A stretch of 64,000 nucleotides of DNA from Petrosia ficiformis (taxonomy: Eukaryota > Porifera > Demospongiae > Haplosclerida > Petrosiidae). The first letter of the stretch is position 1. Every line of letters begins with the position of its first letter. A model generated the notes under the pieces. The model worked only from the letters and a program-made list of their open reading frames with translations, had not been told where the DNA came from and did no database searches. The stretch lies in NCBI GenBank assembly GCA_947044365.1, contig OX345639.1, positions 8,291,218-8,355,217 on the forward strand, written 5' to 3'. Shown in pieces: positions 15,601-23,964 of this stretch. The translations under genes were made by a program, and so were the position numbers.

Positions 15601-18600
15601 GTATAGTCATGCATTAACTATACACTATAGTACATACAGTATAAACTACATTATAATTATTAAGTTACAGTATACATTGTATAGTCATGCATTAACTATA
15701 CACTATAGTACATACAGTATAAACTACATATTAATTATTAAGTTACAGTATACATTGTATAGTCATGCATTAACTATACACTATAGTACATACAGTATAA
15801 ACTACATTATAATTATTAAGTTACAGTATACATTGTATAGTCATGCATTAGTACATACAGTATATGCAATTAAGTCATAATATCCTTTTTTTATTTTTTT
15901 TTGTTTGTTTTCACCAATCAAAAAATTGTTTTTAATAACCAAACGTTTCGGTAGTTATGCAACTACCTTCATCACTGATATAATAATTGTATAATCATGT
16001 ATTAACTATAATCTGTTCACATGATGTCCTCAAAATTATGATGTGATGACTTTATATGTAATAAGTTTAATGTCAAATTGTTAATACATGATTATACTGT
16101 AACTCAACAATGCATTGAAATTTGACATACACAAAAAAGAGTGGGAAGGACTATTATATTAAAATGGTGCAGGTAAAAAGATCGTTAGTCATTCCCAAAC
16201 TAAAATTATGAACATTTTTCTAGGTCATGGTGAGACAGACAGGCATATAGTCATGCAAGCAGTTAGTCAGATAGGCAGGCAGTCAGGCAGGCAGGGAGAC
16301 TGGCAGGGAGTCAGGCAGGTATGCATGAAGTCAGACAGGAAATCAGAATGAGAACGTGAATGACCATTTTTAAAATTTATTATCTACAGTGTGCTATGTA
16401 CAAAATAGTAAAACAAGATGCGGTCATTGCCTTTTGGGTTAAGGCACTCCTATATTAAAGGTCATTCACGTTCACCATGACCTCAGGAAAATTGTCATAA
16501 CTTTAGTTTGGAATGACTAACAATCTTTTTACCTGCACCATTTTCATATAATAGTTTCCCATTCTTTTTTTGTGTATGTCAAATTTCAATCCATTGCTTC
16601 ATTATTGAGTTATAGTATAATCATGTATTAACCTTATGACATTAAACTATGCATTATATTACATATAAAGTCATCACATTATAATTTTGAGGACATCATG
16701 TAAACAGACTATAGGCAATAATAGCTATACAATTATTTATAATTCTAATTCTGCAACTCTCATTATCTTGAGGAAGTTGATAAATTCACATGACCTTCCC
16801 TAAGGAAATATTATGATGTCATTAAAATATCACAATTATAGTTAAAGAATCATAACTACACACATGTGTAATAGCTGTAGTACAACATAATATAGTATTG
16901 TGTTTACTTCACTAATACATGTAGGTTGGTGTGTACATACATCGGAACATCAGATCACGAAAAACTAATCTATATACTTTAGTAATAGACCTGAAGGATC
17001 AGCTGTTAAATGAAACTAATATATTCTCTTGTCTTTCTAATCATCAAATGGCCACTTATCACAGGTATCACAGGTATGTAGTATATCAGTAATGAGATTC
17101 TCTGTCATTATGGACTTTATATAACTTTGGTGCTCCAATATCACAATGACTGAATTGTTAATGAAGTTTACATGACACCTTGGACTTTTGAATCAAGCAT
17201 TGAGTCAGCATTGAGTCAGCATCACAATGCATGGTGGAAAGTACCAGATGCTGTAATCCTATATTTGATACAGCATATGGCATCACAATGCATCACGATG
17301 CATAGTGGAAAGTACTAGTTAACCAAATGTTGTAGTCCATACAGCATGTGGCACCACAATGCATCACGATGCATAGTGGAAAGTACTAGTTAACCAAATG
17401 TTGTAATCGATACAGCATGTGGCATCACAATGCATCACAATGCATAGTGGAAAGTACTAGTTAACCAAATGTTGTAGTCCATACAGCATGTGGCATCACA
17501 ATGCATCACAATGCATAGTGGAAAGTACTAGTTAACCAGATGTTGTAATCCATACAGCATGTGGCATCACAATGCATCACAATGCATAGTGGAAAGTACT
17601 AGTTAACCAGATGTTGTAATCCATACAGCATGTGGCATCACAATGCATCACGATGGAAAGTACTAGTTAACCAGATGTTGTAATCCATACAGCATGTGGA
17701 AAGTACTAGTTAACCAAATGTTGTAGTCCATACAGCATGTGGCATCACAATGCATCACAATGCATAGTGGAAAGTACTAGTTAACCAGATGTTGTAATCC
17801 ATACAGCATGTGGCATCACAATGCATCACGATGGAAAGTACTAGTTAACCAAATGTTGTAATCGATACAGCATGTGGCATCACAATGCTTATATTACATG
17901 TATGTTGTAATTGTGTTTGACCCTGGACTTCTCTCATGCATGTGGAATTGGAAAAATGAGTCAGCATAATTGTGACAAAGGTATTAGATTTATTATGACT
18001 CCAAAGGGACTATTTTTATAATTATTGTGCATTATTAGGCTATTGTATTTATTTATATTATGTTACCATAGCAACTACTGGCTGTATATCATACATGCTT
18101 TAATGAAGCATACAGCTATAGGATACTCTAACCACAGCCTAGACTCTACTGTAATATAATTAACACATAGACTTATGCTACCATGGCAAATGTTTGGTCT
18201 ATATTTTACATACCAACCAAACATACTAGCATAATTGTAATAATTATGTACATGTACATACATGTATGTGTATGTGTGATTTGAAAACATTCTCTATATC
18301 TTGTAATGACAATGAAATGGCTGAAGCATGTGAGTAAACAACAGCTGTTACGTCTACTAAAGTCTGTTCATATTCATGATGAGCTCAAAATTAGGATAAT
18401 GATTTTATATGTAATATAATTAATTAATACATAATTATACTGTAACTGAAGCAATGGATTGAAATTTAATATACACAAAAAAGGATGAAAATAGTGAAGC
18501 TAAAGAGATTGTTTGTCCTTTCAAACTAAAGATATAAACATTTTTCTGAGGACACGTGAACATGAATTACTTTTAGTACATGTACGTACATGTATATATT

Positions 18601-21600
18601 AAGAGATGTTACACTTGAGCATTCTCTTACATATTTAAAGTTTATCACTGTCAAAATTTGACTAAGTCCACACGAACTTTAATATATTGTTTTTCAATCG
18701 TTTGTTCAAATCAGGCCAAACTTTGACCAGTTTGAAAACTGTTAGAAACATAACCCACCTGTACTTAACTACTTCATAAGCTAAAGAGGAGAAACTTAGC
18801 AGTGATAATAGACATGAAAAGTTAAAGAAACAGATTGTGCTGTTCATCTGTGATATCATGAACACTGTAAATAATGTATGATATTAATCACACACACACA
18901 CACACACCGAGTTAAAAGCTAAATCTGGACATAACTTCCATAATCATCTTGATGACCTAATATGTAATCATACTCATCATTATTATATAACAACAGATAA
19001 ACAATGATTATACTTTTTATCAATAATCTTTTCACCCCCTTTAGTTTACTGGTATTACAATACAAGTGTATTCATCTTTTGATAATTGTATTAGCTTGTG
19101 TACTGATGTTGTTTATCACATGTGCATATCCTAACATGACTCAGGTTTATAACTATCAGACTAACTATTTTTAGACCAAGTGATTTAATGACAATTCTAT
19201 TCTAACACTTAATATAACAATGGTGTGTTAGTCACTAGACCAAACATTTCAGGACACTACAATGGTGGCTCACTATGAACACCCCAAAAGGTGGAACTAT
19301 CACCGTGGCAACCAAGTAGACACACCAATAATTTACTTAGTTACTATCTATCAGTTCCAGGTATTAAATAACAGACATATCAATACACAGACATAGCAAA
19401 GTAAATCCTTTGGAGGAGGGTCAGGAAGAGCTGAGTATAGATATTAGATTAGTAGTAAATTCTGATAATCAATATACACAATGTATCAATATTTGTTAGA
19501 TCTTGGAAATGATGCAATGTATTTTAAACAGTATCAAATAATTAATTGAAAGGAGAAATACATGCATATACCTCATAAAGCCAGTATTACCAAAGATATT
19601 AAAATATGCTATGATGATATTTGATTAATATGTATTATCCAGCACTATATAGTAGTTTAGGTCATTCTGTATATAGTCTGTTCACATTCATGATGACCTG
19701 AAAATTAGGATGTGATGACTTTATATGTAATATAGTGCATAGTTTAATGTGATAAAGTTAATACATGATTATACTGTAACTCAATAATGGAAGGATAATT
19801 ATACGAAAATGGTTCGGGTAAAAAGATTGTTGGTCATTACAAACTAAAGTTATGAACATTTTCCTGAATATAATAATTAGTTTTATATAATTATTTTCAT
19901 ACAGTGGTTCAGATTGCGATGAACTTTCTCTTGAACTTGGAACTCATAGACACAAAGCATTTGGAAGGATATTGATGAATTGTTCATCTAAATGTCCGGA
20001 GTCTGTTATTATGGATCTTATTGAGAAACTTAAAACTGGTACATGATAATGTAATATATTACTGTATTTGTGAAATTTATTGCTTGTAGGAAGCTATTAC
20101 GATTAAATGTTCGTGTTCTATTTATCTGTTTTGTAATTCATTATCTAAAAAGTCTATTGATAGGTCATTCCTGTACAAAATGGCTGAATAATGAGTGTTA
20201 AAATATAGAAATGACTTCAAACATTGCTTTCTCAAACACAGCTACATGTACACAAAGTTATCTAATACTAGAAGCAATGCTTGGACAGATTTCATGATAT
20301 CATATTTATATATGTATGATTGTGTAATTAACACATTGATAAGAATACACACACACTCTATTGGAATTATAATCCTTAATGTGAGAGTGGCACACTGGAG
20401 CATGTAATGTATGCATACATGTATTATTGCTTGTGTGCCATTAATTGGATATGTGCAATAGCTTAATACCATTGTGAATGTCACTATGGCAGTACACTGG
20501 GAAGTTATAAACCAGTCTATATATTCCAATATCTGAAATATAACACACCAACAACATAGGAACAGGCTATAAACATATTATTTCTAAAGTTATACTTTAT
20601 GTTTTACATGTAGTCAAGTATGCAGAGAAACGTTCTGAGGTCACTGACAAGATTTTATGTGATATGCGGAAAAGGATTGTTGATCATGATTCTGCACATG
20701 GTAATGTTGACAATTTGTGCTCTATAAAGTTAATAAATATTATAAACATATTGAATGCAAATGCATGGAAACACTAATATAAACATTGTCTCGTCACTGT
20801 TGTTTACCATGGAAATCAAATCATGTGACCTATCTAACAAGTCACATGACCATGAGGCATATGCTATCACAATTTATCATCTGTTGGAATACTGCTACAA
20901 TGTACTTATCGAGACAGCCCCAGACTCATAGCATAGATGTACTATTATATATTTATTTGTTATTTTATATAACTTTTAAATTGTTTCTGCACCAATTATT
21001 ATTCATTATCAATTTTTTTAGCAATAGTGAAAAAATCTGAACATTTCCTTGATGAACACGAAGGTGCTTTATTAGTGATGGTTACAGGAGATCTCTCAAA
21101 GGCTTCCAAAGCTGTTGCTTCTCTTCCTGAAGTCCAATGTGTTATGAAAGAATGGTAAATCTATATATAAATGGACTTGATTCAATGCAGGTGTCTAAGG
21201 TTTATACTGTGTCTTATTGAGGATACATGCATTGAAAATGATTAGAAATGGTTTACTGTAATACTGTACCTGTTCAATTAACATACACTTTATACTGTGT
21301 CTTATTAAGCATATATGCATTGAAAATGGTTTACTGTAATACTGTACCTGTTCAATTAACATACACTTTATACTGTGTCTTATTAAGCATATATGCATTG
21401 AAAATGGTTTACTGTAATACTGTACCTGTGCAATTAACATGCACTTTATACTGTGTCTTATTAAGCATATATGCATTGAAAATGGTTTACTGTAATACTG
21501 TACCTGTTCAATTAACATGCACTTTATACTGTGTCTTATTAAGCATATATGCATTGAAAATGGTTTACTGTAATACTGTACCTGTTCAATTAACATACAC

Positions 21601-22209
21601 TTTATACTGTGTCTTATTAAGCATATATGCATTGAAAATGGTTTACTGTAATACTGTACCTGTTCAATTAACATGCACTTTATACTGTGTCTTATTAAGC
21701 ATATATGCATTGAAAATGGTTTACTGTAATACTGTACCTGTTCAATTAACATGCACTTTATACTGTGTCTTATTAAGGATACACACATTGGAAATGGTTT
21801 ATTGTAAACCATTTTGATATCCTCAATAAATCAAATGTGTGTATTGAATATATGTACACATAATGATCGTTACTAGACCACACAATAAAACATAATTATT
21901 ATGTACAACAATCATTAGTTGCAAGAATAAACAGAATAGTGATAATCAGATAACTTTAATAAATGGAAAGCACAATAATCCATTAGGAGCTTAAATGGTA
22001 AGAAGAATTCCAGATGGTTTATGCGATTTTCAGAAGTATAAATAATGAATTAGATTATTATTATTTCCTAATTAACAAATCTCTTAACTTGCCCATTTCT
22101 TTCCAGGTGGGACCAACCTGCTCAGAGTCTGGTTAGTTGGAAGTTTGTTGATGATATGACAATAGCTCAGTGGTTGGAACAGTGGAAACTATTGACAGTG
22201 AAATTATAG
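689..22209 (+). CDS. HAUS5: HAUS augmin-like complex subunit 5, 3' part (9 exons)
   Basis: Exons read from the sequence: 689-816, 3396-3465, 11994-12314, 14801-14881, 16925-17073 (alternative donor after 17064), 19905-20038, 20614-20700, 21022-21154 and 22107-22209 (stop TAG). All introns are GT..AG and every phase joins, giving about 401 residues; the family is roughly 600, so the N-terminus is off the left edge. The product is mostly charged and helical, with coiled-coil character in exon 11994-12314. The C-terminus carries WDQPAQ, then a tryptophan-rich AQWLEQWKLL end, the feature that made me choose HAUS5. Augmin recruits gamma-tubulin to existing spindle microtubules to branch them. Introns of up to 8.5 kb hold satellites and MITEs. 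The identification rests on the C-terminal motif, exon pattern and coiled-coil nature, without a database search. Confidence 0.75.
863..1582. mobile_element. hAT-like non-autonomous element, 720 bp, with 8-bp TSD
   Basis: Terminal inverted repeats TAGTGTTGTTTTA (863-875) and TAAAACAACACTA (1570-1582) are perfect complements. They are flanked by the direct repeat CTCTCAAG at 855-862 and 1583-1590. TAGTG ends with an 8-bp duplication are the hAT signature. No transposase frame is present. The interior holds subterminal copies of ACTAAAACCCCTTTTAGTAA, a motif also used in the 49-bp satellite at 10 kb and seen near 58.05 kb. Confidence 0.85.
1011..1439. mobile_element. Inverted-repeat element nested in the 863-1582 element
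   Basis: CATCCCTATGATTGCTTT at 1011-1028 is repeated as its exact reverse complement at 1422-1439. The inside is richer in GC than its surroundings (around 1270-1320). Related, diverged copies are visible near 5350-5510 (inverted), 7900-8110, 30830-31080 and 47577-47850 (inverted). It has no coding capacity. Confidence 0.7.
1902..2103 (-). mobile_element. MITE family F1 copy
   Basis: Inverted copy of the ~210-230 bp family whose ends read CAGTGTTTTTGATAAGC. Family copies are also at 8415, 13240, 14914, 32074, 32896, 39049, 41580, 44424 and 57299. Internal landmarks are GAAGCATGGGCCAAATTGGC and AAGAAGCTCTT-type blocks. Confidence 0.75.
2120..2856. mobile_element. Three-level nest: F4 containing F3 containing a GGGATGGGC element
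   Basis: The outer element F4 has ends around TTATTAAGTTTACATACTAT (left) and its complement (right, to 2856). Its middle holds an F3 element (2211-2706, ends TGTCAATAAAAAGTCACC). That in turn is split by a 309-bp element at 2352-2660 with GGGATGGGC termini, flanked by ACTGACAG at 2344-2351 and 2661-2668. Uninterrupted F3 copies (for example near 7690) carry ACTGACAG once, giving the empty site. Confidence 0.85.
3236..3328. repeat. ACATGT/GTACAT palindromic simple repeat
   Basis: Near-continuous TACATG/CATGTA hexamers with embedded AGCT centres. Both strands read the same. The same palindrome, usually ACATGTACATGT, recurs dozens of times across the window, in introns, satellites and MITEs. 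Confidence 0.9.
3653..5290. repeat. 34-bp satellite with higher-order units (HAUS5 intron)
   Basis: About 48 copies of a 34-bp unit with core TTGTTAGTATACAGTACCG. Variant units lacking two bases (TAGTCTGG) recur. A marker variant containing GTCCTATGTA occurs near 4421, 4649, 4877 and 5139, spaced 228, 228 and 262 bp, so blocks of about seven units were amplified together. The array ends in a short inverted fragment (5285-5315). Confidence 0.95.
5726..5948. mobile_element. TIR element with CTCATCCCCAGACTGCC ends
   Basis: Left end TCTCATCCCCAGACTGCC and right end GGATGAGACTA are inverted. A second arm pair (AGTTGCTTCAAATTCTTGG against AATTTAAAGCAACTGTTCCC) makes it a long imperfect hairpin. 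Same family as 35466-35875. Confidence 0.65.
6229..7193. repeat. 13-bp satellite GGACAATTACTAT
   Basis: About 70 copies of a 13-bp unit, with variants TAGACAATTAT and GGACAAATACT. Because 13 is not a multiple of 3, three units make 39 bp and all frames cycle, producing repetitive DNYYGQLLWTI-type open frames that are not genes. Confidence 0.95.
7379..7542. mobile_element. MITE family F5, 164 bp, with 8-bp TSD
   Basis: Ends CAGGGGTGTGGAAAC and TTTCCACACCACTG are inverted. AGTATATG flanks both sides (7371-7378, 7543-7550). The insertion site is the outer edge of an F3 element that follows. Family copies are at 25679-25793 and 37475-37618. Confidence 0.85.
7549..7748. mobile_element. MITE family F3, complete copy
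   Basis: Near-palindromic 200-bp element with inverted ends of about 36 bp around TCACCATACAGTA and TACTGTATGGTGACA. This uninterrupted copy is the empty-site reference for the insertion at 2352-2660. Confidence 0.75.
8310..9370. repeat. Diverged ~120-bp tandem repeats (HAUS5 intron), broken by an F1 MITE
   Basis: Blocks with TTTTCCAATGAGTAAT, TTTATAGGTAACAAATATGTG and TGTTAACTACTATAAAATG recur about five times, at roughly 8330, 8870, 9000, 9115 and 9225, with clear divergence. An F1 MITE copy starts at 8415 (CAGTGTTTTTGATGAGC) and loses its right end near 8605. No gene seen. Confidence 0.7.
9405..9602. mobile_element. MITE-like repeat with GGGGTGTCCTCATTTCAG motif
   Basis: Contains two spaced copies of a GGTGTCCTCATTTCAG motif and a terminal AGGGGGTTCCATTGTA. 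A second copy at 61640-61822 shares the order of motifs. I could not define a target-site duplication. Confidence 0.5.
9973..10915. repeat. 49-bp satellite split by a TIR element
   Basis: Unit of about 49 bp with AACCAAAACCCCTTTTAGTA followed by GTGACATTCACATGTACATG. Three copies lie at 9973-10120 and about eight at 10553-10915. The array is interrupted by the element at 10121-10550. The ACCCCTTTTAGTAA core matches the subterminal motif of the hAT-like element at 863-1582, suggesting the satellite grew from a piece of that element. Confidence 0.9.
10121..10550. mobile_element. 430-bp TIR element inserted in the 49-bp satellite
   Basis: Left end TAGGGTTTGAGCTAGAAATA and right end TATTGTAGCTCAAACACTG are inverted. 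The satellite phase continues directly on both sides, with TGTA at each junction. It has a minus-strand frame of 96 codons that resembles no known protein. Confidence 0.65.
11499..11921. mobile_element. TIR element with TGACTATTCGAT ends, upstream of HAUS5 exon 3
   Basis: TGACTATTCGATCATGATTG at the left and ATAGTATAATCGAATAGTCA at the right are inverted, with ATCACGATAG and ATTACGATAG subterminal copies. It sits 72 bp before the exon at 11994, so its right end lies close to the branch-point region of that intron. Confidence 0.6.
13027..13463. mobile_element. F3 (13027-13205, inverted) followed by F1 (13240-13463)
   Basis: Adjacent MITE copies in the HAUS5 intron 12314-14801. The F1 copy is nearly complete, with ends CATAGTTTTTGATAAGC and TATCAAAAACTA. 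The F3 copy lacks the last bases of its right inverted repeat. Confidence 0.75.
13649..14070. mobile_element. F4 MITE with an internal insertion
   Basis: Left TACCTGACTTTATTAAG and right GATAGTATGTAAACGTAATT ends are inverted. Relative to the copies at 33529-33778 and 42113-42359, about 175 bp (near 13855-14030) is extra and interrupts the AAAGTACACT/TGTAGTCAATGG junction. The insert matches no other repeat here. Confidence 0.65.
14480..14715. mobile_element. Repeat family with CAGTGCTTGAAATAG motif
   Basis: Shares CAGTGCTTGAAATAGTTTT, GTCCAACAGAAAC and GGACAAAGAGGTGAAATGTC, in the same order, with 47990-48250. It ends about 85 bp before HAUS5 exon 4. Probably another non-autonomous DNA element; ends not resolved. 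Confidence 0.5.
14914..15057 (+). mobile_element. F1 MITE, internally deleted, 33 bp after a HAUS5 donor
   Basis: Starts CAGTGTTTTTGATAAGC and ends TATCAAAAGCTTTG, with the central ~85 bp missing (GGCACT joins directly to AAGGTATTCCC). It begins just after the donor of exon 14801-14881, so very little original intron remains at that boundary. Confidence 0.75.
15240..15862. repeat. ~78-bp satellite (HAUS5 intron)
   Basis: About eight copies of a 72-81 bp unit with core GTATAGTCATGCATTAACTA and TATAGTACATACAGTATAAA. Shorter degenerate precursors with GAGTTACAGTATAATCACC lie at 15125-15240. It generates long TIHYSTYSIN-type frames that are not genes. Confidence 0.9.
16010..16710. mobile_element. 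Two F2 MITEs in inverted orientation around a CAGG-rich tract
   Basis: F2 has ends TCTGTTCACATTCATGATG and TTCACGTTCACCATGACC-type inverted arms. One copy runs 16010-16235 forward and another 16456-16710 reversed. Between them (16228-16340) is a degenerate CAGG/CAGT microsatellite. The pair could fold into a large hairpin. Confidence 0.75.
17200..17888. repeat. 71-bp satellite (HAUS5 intron)
   Basis: About ten copies of a 71-bp unit with GTGGAAAGTACTAGTTAACC and CATACAGCATGTGGCATCAC. Internal duplication of CACAATGCAT varies between units. The array starts about 130 bp after the tandem donor of exon 16925-17073. Confidence 0.9.
18357..18569 (+). mobile_element. F2 MITE copy
   Basis: AGTCTGTTCATATTCATGATG start and CACGTGAACATGAATTAC end, with the family's ATTATACTGTAACT interior. 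Confidence 0.7.
18570..19670. other. HAUS5 intron with little recognisable content
   Basis: Apart from a short CA run at 18889-18906 and AT-rich stretches, I see no exon, repeat family or hairpin here. Confidence 0.5.
19674..19868 (+). mobile_element. F2 MITE copy, 3' end 36 bp before a HAUS5 exon
   Basis: Starts TCTGTTCACATTCATGATG. The right arm is lost after TTATGAACATTTTCCTGA. The next HAUS5 exon starts at 19905, so the element lies next to or within its polypyrimidine and branch region. Confidence 0.7.
21196..21815. repeat. 78-bp satellite between the last two HAUS5 exons
   Basis: Nearly eight copies of a 78-bp unit with AAAATGGTTTACTGTAATAC and TTATACTGTGTCTTATTAAG. The unit is a multiple of 3 and free of stops in one frame on each strand, so 189- and 205-codon frames run through both strands. 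The first copy begins about 40 bp after the donor at 21154. Confidence 0.95.
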
Positions 22210-22227
22210 AAAGTAGTTCCTTTAACT

Positions 22228-22268
22228 CTACTAGCTAATTATATATATATATATATATATTATATATA
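22228..22268. repeat. AT dinucleotide tract after HAUS5 stop
   Basis: An (AT)n run with one phase shift, 19 bp after the HAUS5 stop codon. It lies between HAUS5 and the bZIP promoter. Confidence 0.9.
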
Positions 22269-22321
22269 TGCAATTCGGTCAATTCCTATCATAATTGTTG
22301 TTGTAACTAATTCAATTACAA

Positions 22322-22420
22322 CTTCCTGTGTTATGACGCATTAGAACAATCTAGAACGTCAGTAAACCGTCACATGACACGTTAGCGAAGTGGGAGAGCA
22401 ATTATAAAAAAGACAGTGTT
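22322..22420 (+). promoter_or_regulatory. bZIP gene promoter: three TGACG half-sites and TATA box
   Basis: TGACGCA at 22334-22340, ACGTCA ending at 22361 and CGTCA at 22368-22372 are CRE/AP-1 half-sites within 40 bp. A TTCCTG ETS-like core lies at 22323. TATAAAAAA starts at 22403, about 90 bp before the ATG at 22493, leaving room for a short leader. ATF/JDP2-type genes in other animals are often controlled through such sites, so self-regulation is plausible but inferred. Confidence 0.6.
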
Positions 22421-22492
22421 TGTGGCATTACCTCAGCCATAAACTATTTCAGCTACACCCTAATCACAAACCAAGTATATAGGACAAGCGCT

Positions 22493-23354
22493 ATGTATAG
22501 TGAACTGGAATTGAGTGGTAGACACAATAACATAATGTCACTTTGGGGTTCAGGACCAGCTCTCGTCGGCTATCAGCCAATCAAACCTATTACGACTGAA
22601 ACAGTGAGTTCTACTTTTTGCATTTACTGTATTCTATATAACTTATTGTCTCCATAATTATATATATGAATAATTTATATATATGTAATACTAGTTATTA
22701 TAGTACTATCCTTGTTTTATAACAGGTCCATTCTAGTTCTACAACTCCTGAATATTCTCAGAGTTTGAATTTGGAGAGTACAATGTTACTGTCTTCAGGC
22801 ATGAATCTTTCATCTCCTAATTGCATGCCAACTACAGTGATTGCAGGTCAGGATAGACAACCTGTTTGTGAATCACAACAGTCATCATCAACTATAATTC
22901 CTCAACAAAGAAGTATCAATCCCAGACAAGGCCGAAGGAATAAATCATTTGTTGACCCCTGTGAAATTGCACCACTAAAAAAGAGAAGAATTCAGGTGTG
23001 TATATACATAATGATTGTACTAATAGTTTGTTCATTTGTGTATAATTACTTGAATATACTATTACTGTCAACAATATTTGACTTTCTTTTCTTTTATTTC
23101 AATAGTTGCAGCTATTGAACCCAGATGAAAGAGATAAAGTTCTATCAAAGAGAGAGAAAAACAAAGTGGCAGCTGAAAAGTGTCGCGTTAAGAGAAGAGA
23201 AAAGATGCAACATGTAAGAGTTGAGTATGAAGAATACCTGGTAGCAAATGAATCCTTGGAAAGAGATATACAGGATTTGCAGGATGAGAAAGACGAGCTG
23301 GAGCGATTGTTAAAATGTCATCACTGTGTTATGCAGCAGAAAGTTTCATCATAA
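22493..23354 (+). CDS. ATF3/JDP2-like bZIP transcription factor (3 exons)
   Basis: Exons 22493-22603, 22726-22995 and 23106-23354 (TAA) join in phase 0 and encode 209 residues. The start is the first ATG after the TATA box, and upstream frames are closed. Residues 1-120 are Ser/Thr/Gln-rich with a KKRRI patch at the end of exon 2. Exon 3 opens with the basic region REKNKVAAEKCRVKRREKM, whose N..AA..CR core contacts DNA in the ATF3/JDP2/Fos group, followed by a leucine zipper and a short tail with CHHC. Zipper and tail spacing fit ATF3/JDP2 better than Fos or CREB. It should act in the nucleus as a dimer at AP-1/CRE sites. Exact orthology (ATF3, JDP2 or their ancestor) cannot be settled by eye. 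It is packed tightly between HAUS5 and HECTD1. Confidence 0.9.
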
Positions 23355-23739
23355 CTGAACTTACTATAATTACAGTATAATTAATAATTGTGTGTATGTA
23401 TAGTCAAAGTAATCTTCAAATTCGAAATCGGAACATTTTATCGATTTGGCTATCACATTTTTTTTTACATTGTTCTAAAATTATTTTCTTATTGTTGATA
23501 ATACCAGATTAGTTACTAACAGGATGTGGTTTGTATTATTAACCTCAAGAATTTCCTGTAGTTGTCCCAAAGGTTAACTAAATTCCTTACATATTACCAT
23601 AGCAACTTAGTCATAATAGTATAATGAATACACTTATAACAATTGCTGAAGAAAGGGTATTATTATAATTATAATAATTAACTGTGAATAATAATTATTG
23701 GTGATAATAAGGACATGTTATAACAAAAGAAAGATAATT
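23355..23739. other. 385-bp convergent intergenic region
   Basis: Separates the bZIP stop (plus) from the HECTD1 stop (minus), so both 3' UTRs must end or overlap here. It is AT-rich, with no canonical AATAAA obvious for either gene and no repeat family. Confidence 0.6.
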
Positions 23740-23964
23740 TTAATTCAAATGAAATCCCTTCTCATAAGTAGCTTGTAGCAGTTTCTCACGTAGTACTTCT
23801 TCTGAAGGATATTCTGGTAGTTTCAAGTAGTGTACACAAGTATTTACTGATGGGAAAGTATTTTTACTAGTCATATTCTTTCGTACAACCGTTAAACGTG
23901 GGTATAAGTTTGCGAGACCTCCAGGTGGAAGAGAGGAACATCCAGTCACAAACTGTACAAATGC
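23740..23964 (-). CDS. HECTD1: HECTD1 last exon, HECT C-lobe with catalytic cysteine
   Basis: Encodes [20 protein letters not shown], then [12 protein letters not shown], and ends EKGFHLN-stop exactly as in animal HECTD1. The thioester cysteine codon is at 23836-23838 (minus). Confidence 0.97.
   Translation of the reverse strand, partial: AFVQFVTGCSSLPPGGLANLYPRLTVVRKNMTSKNTFPSVNTCVHYLKLPEYPSEEVLREKLLQATYEKGFHLN

Noticed and set aside
21195..21817. 205- and 189-codon frames on both strands
   Set aside because: 78-bp satellite inside a HAUS5 intron.
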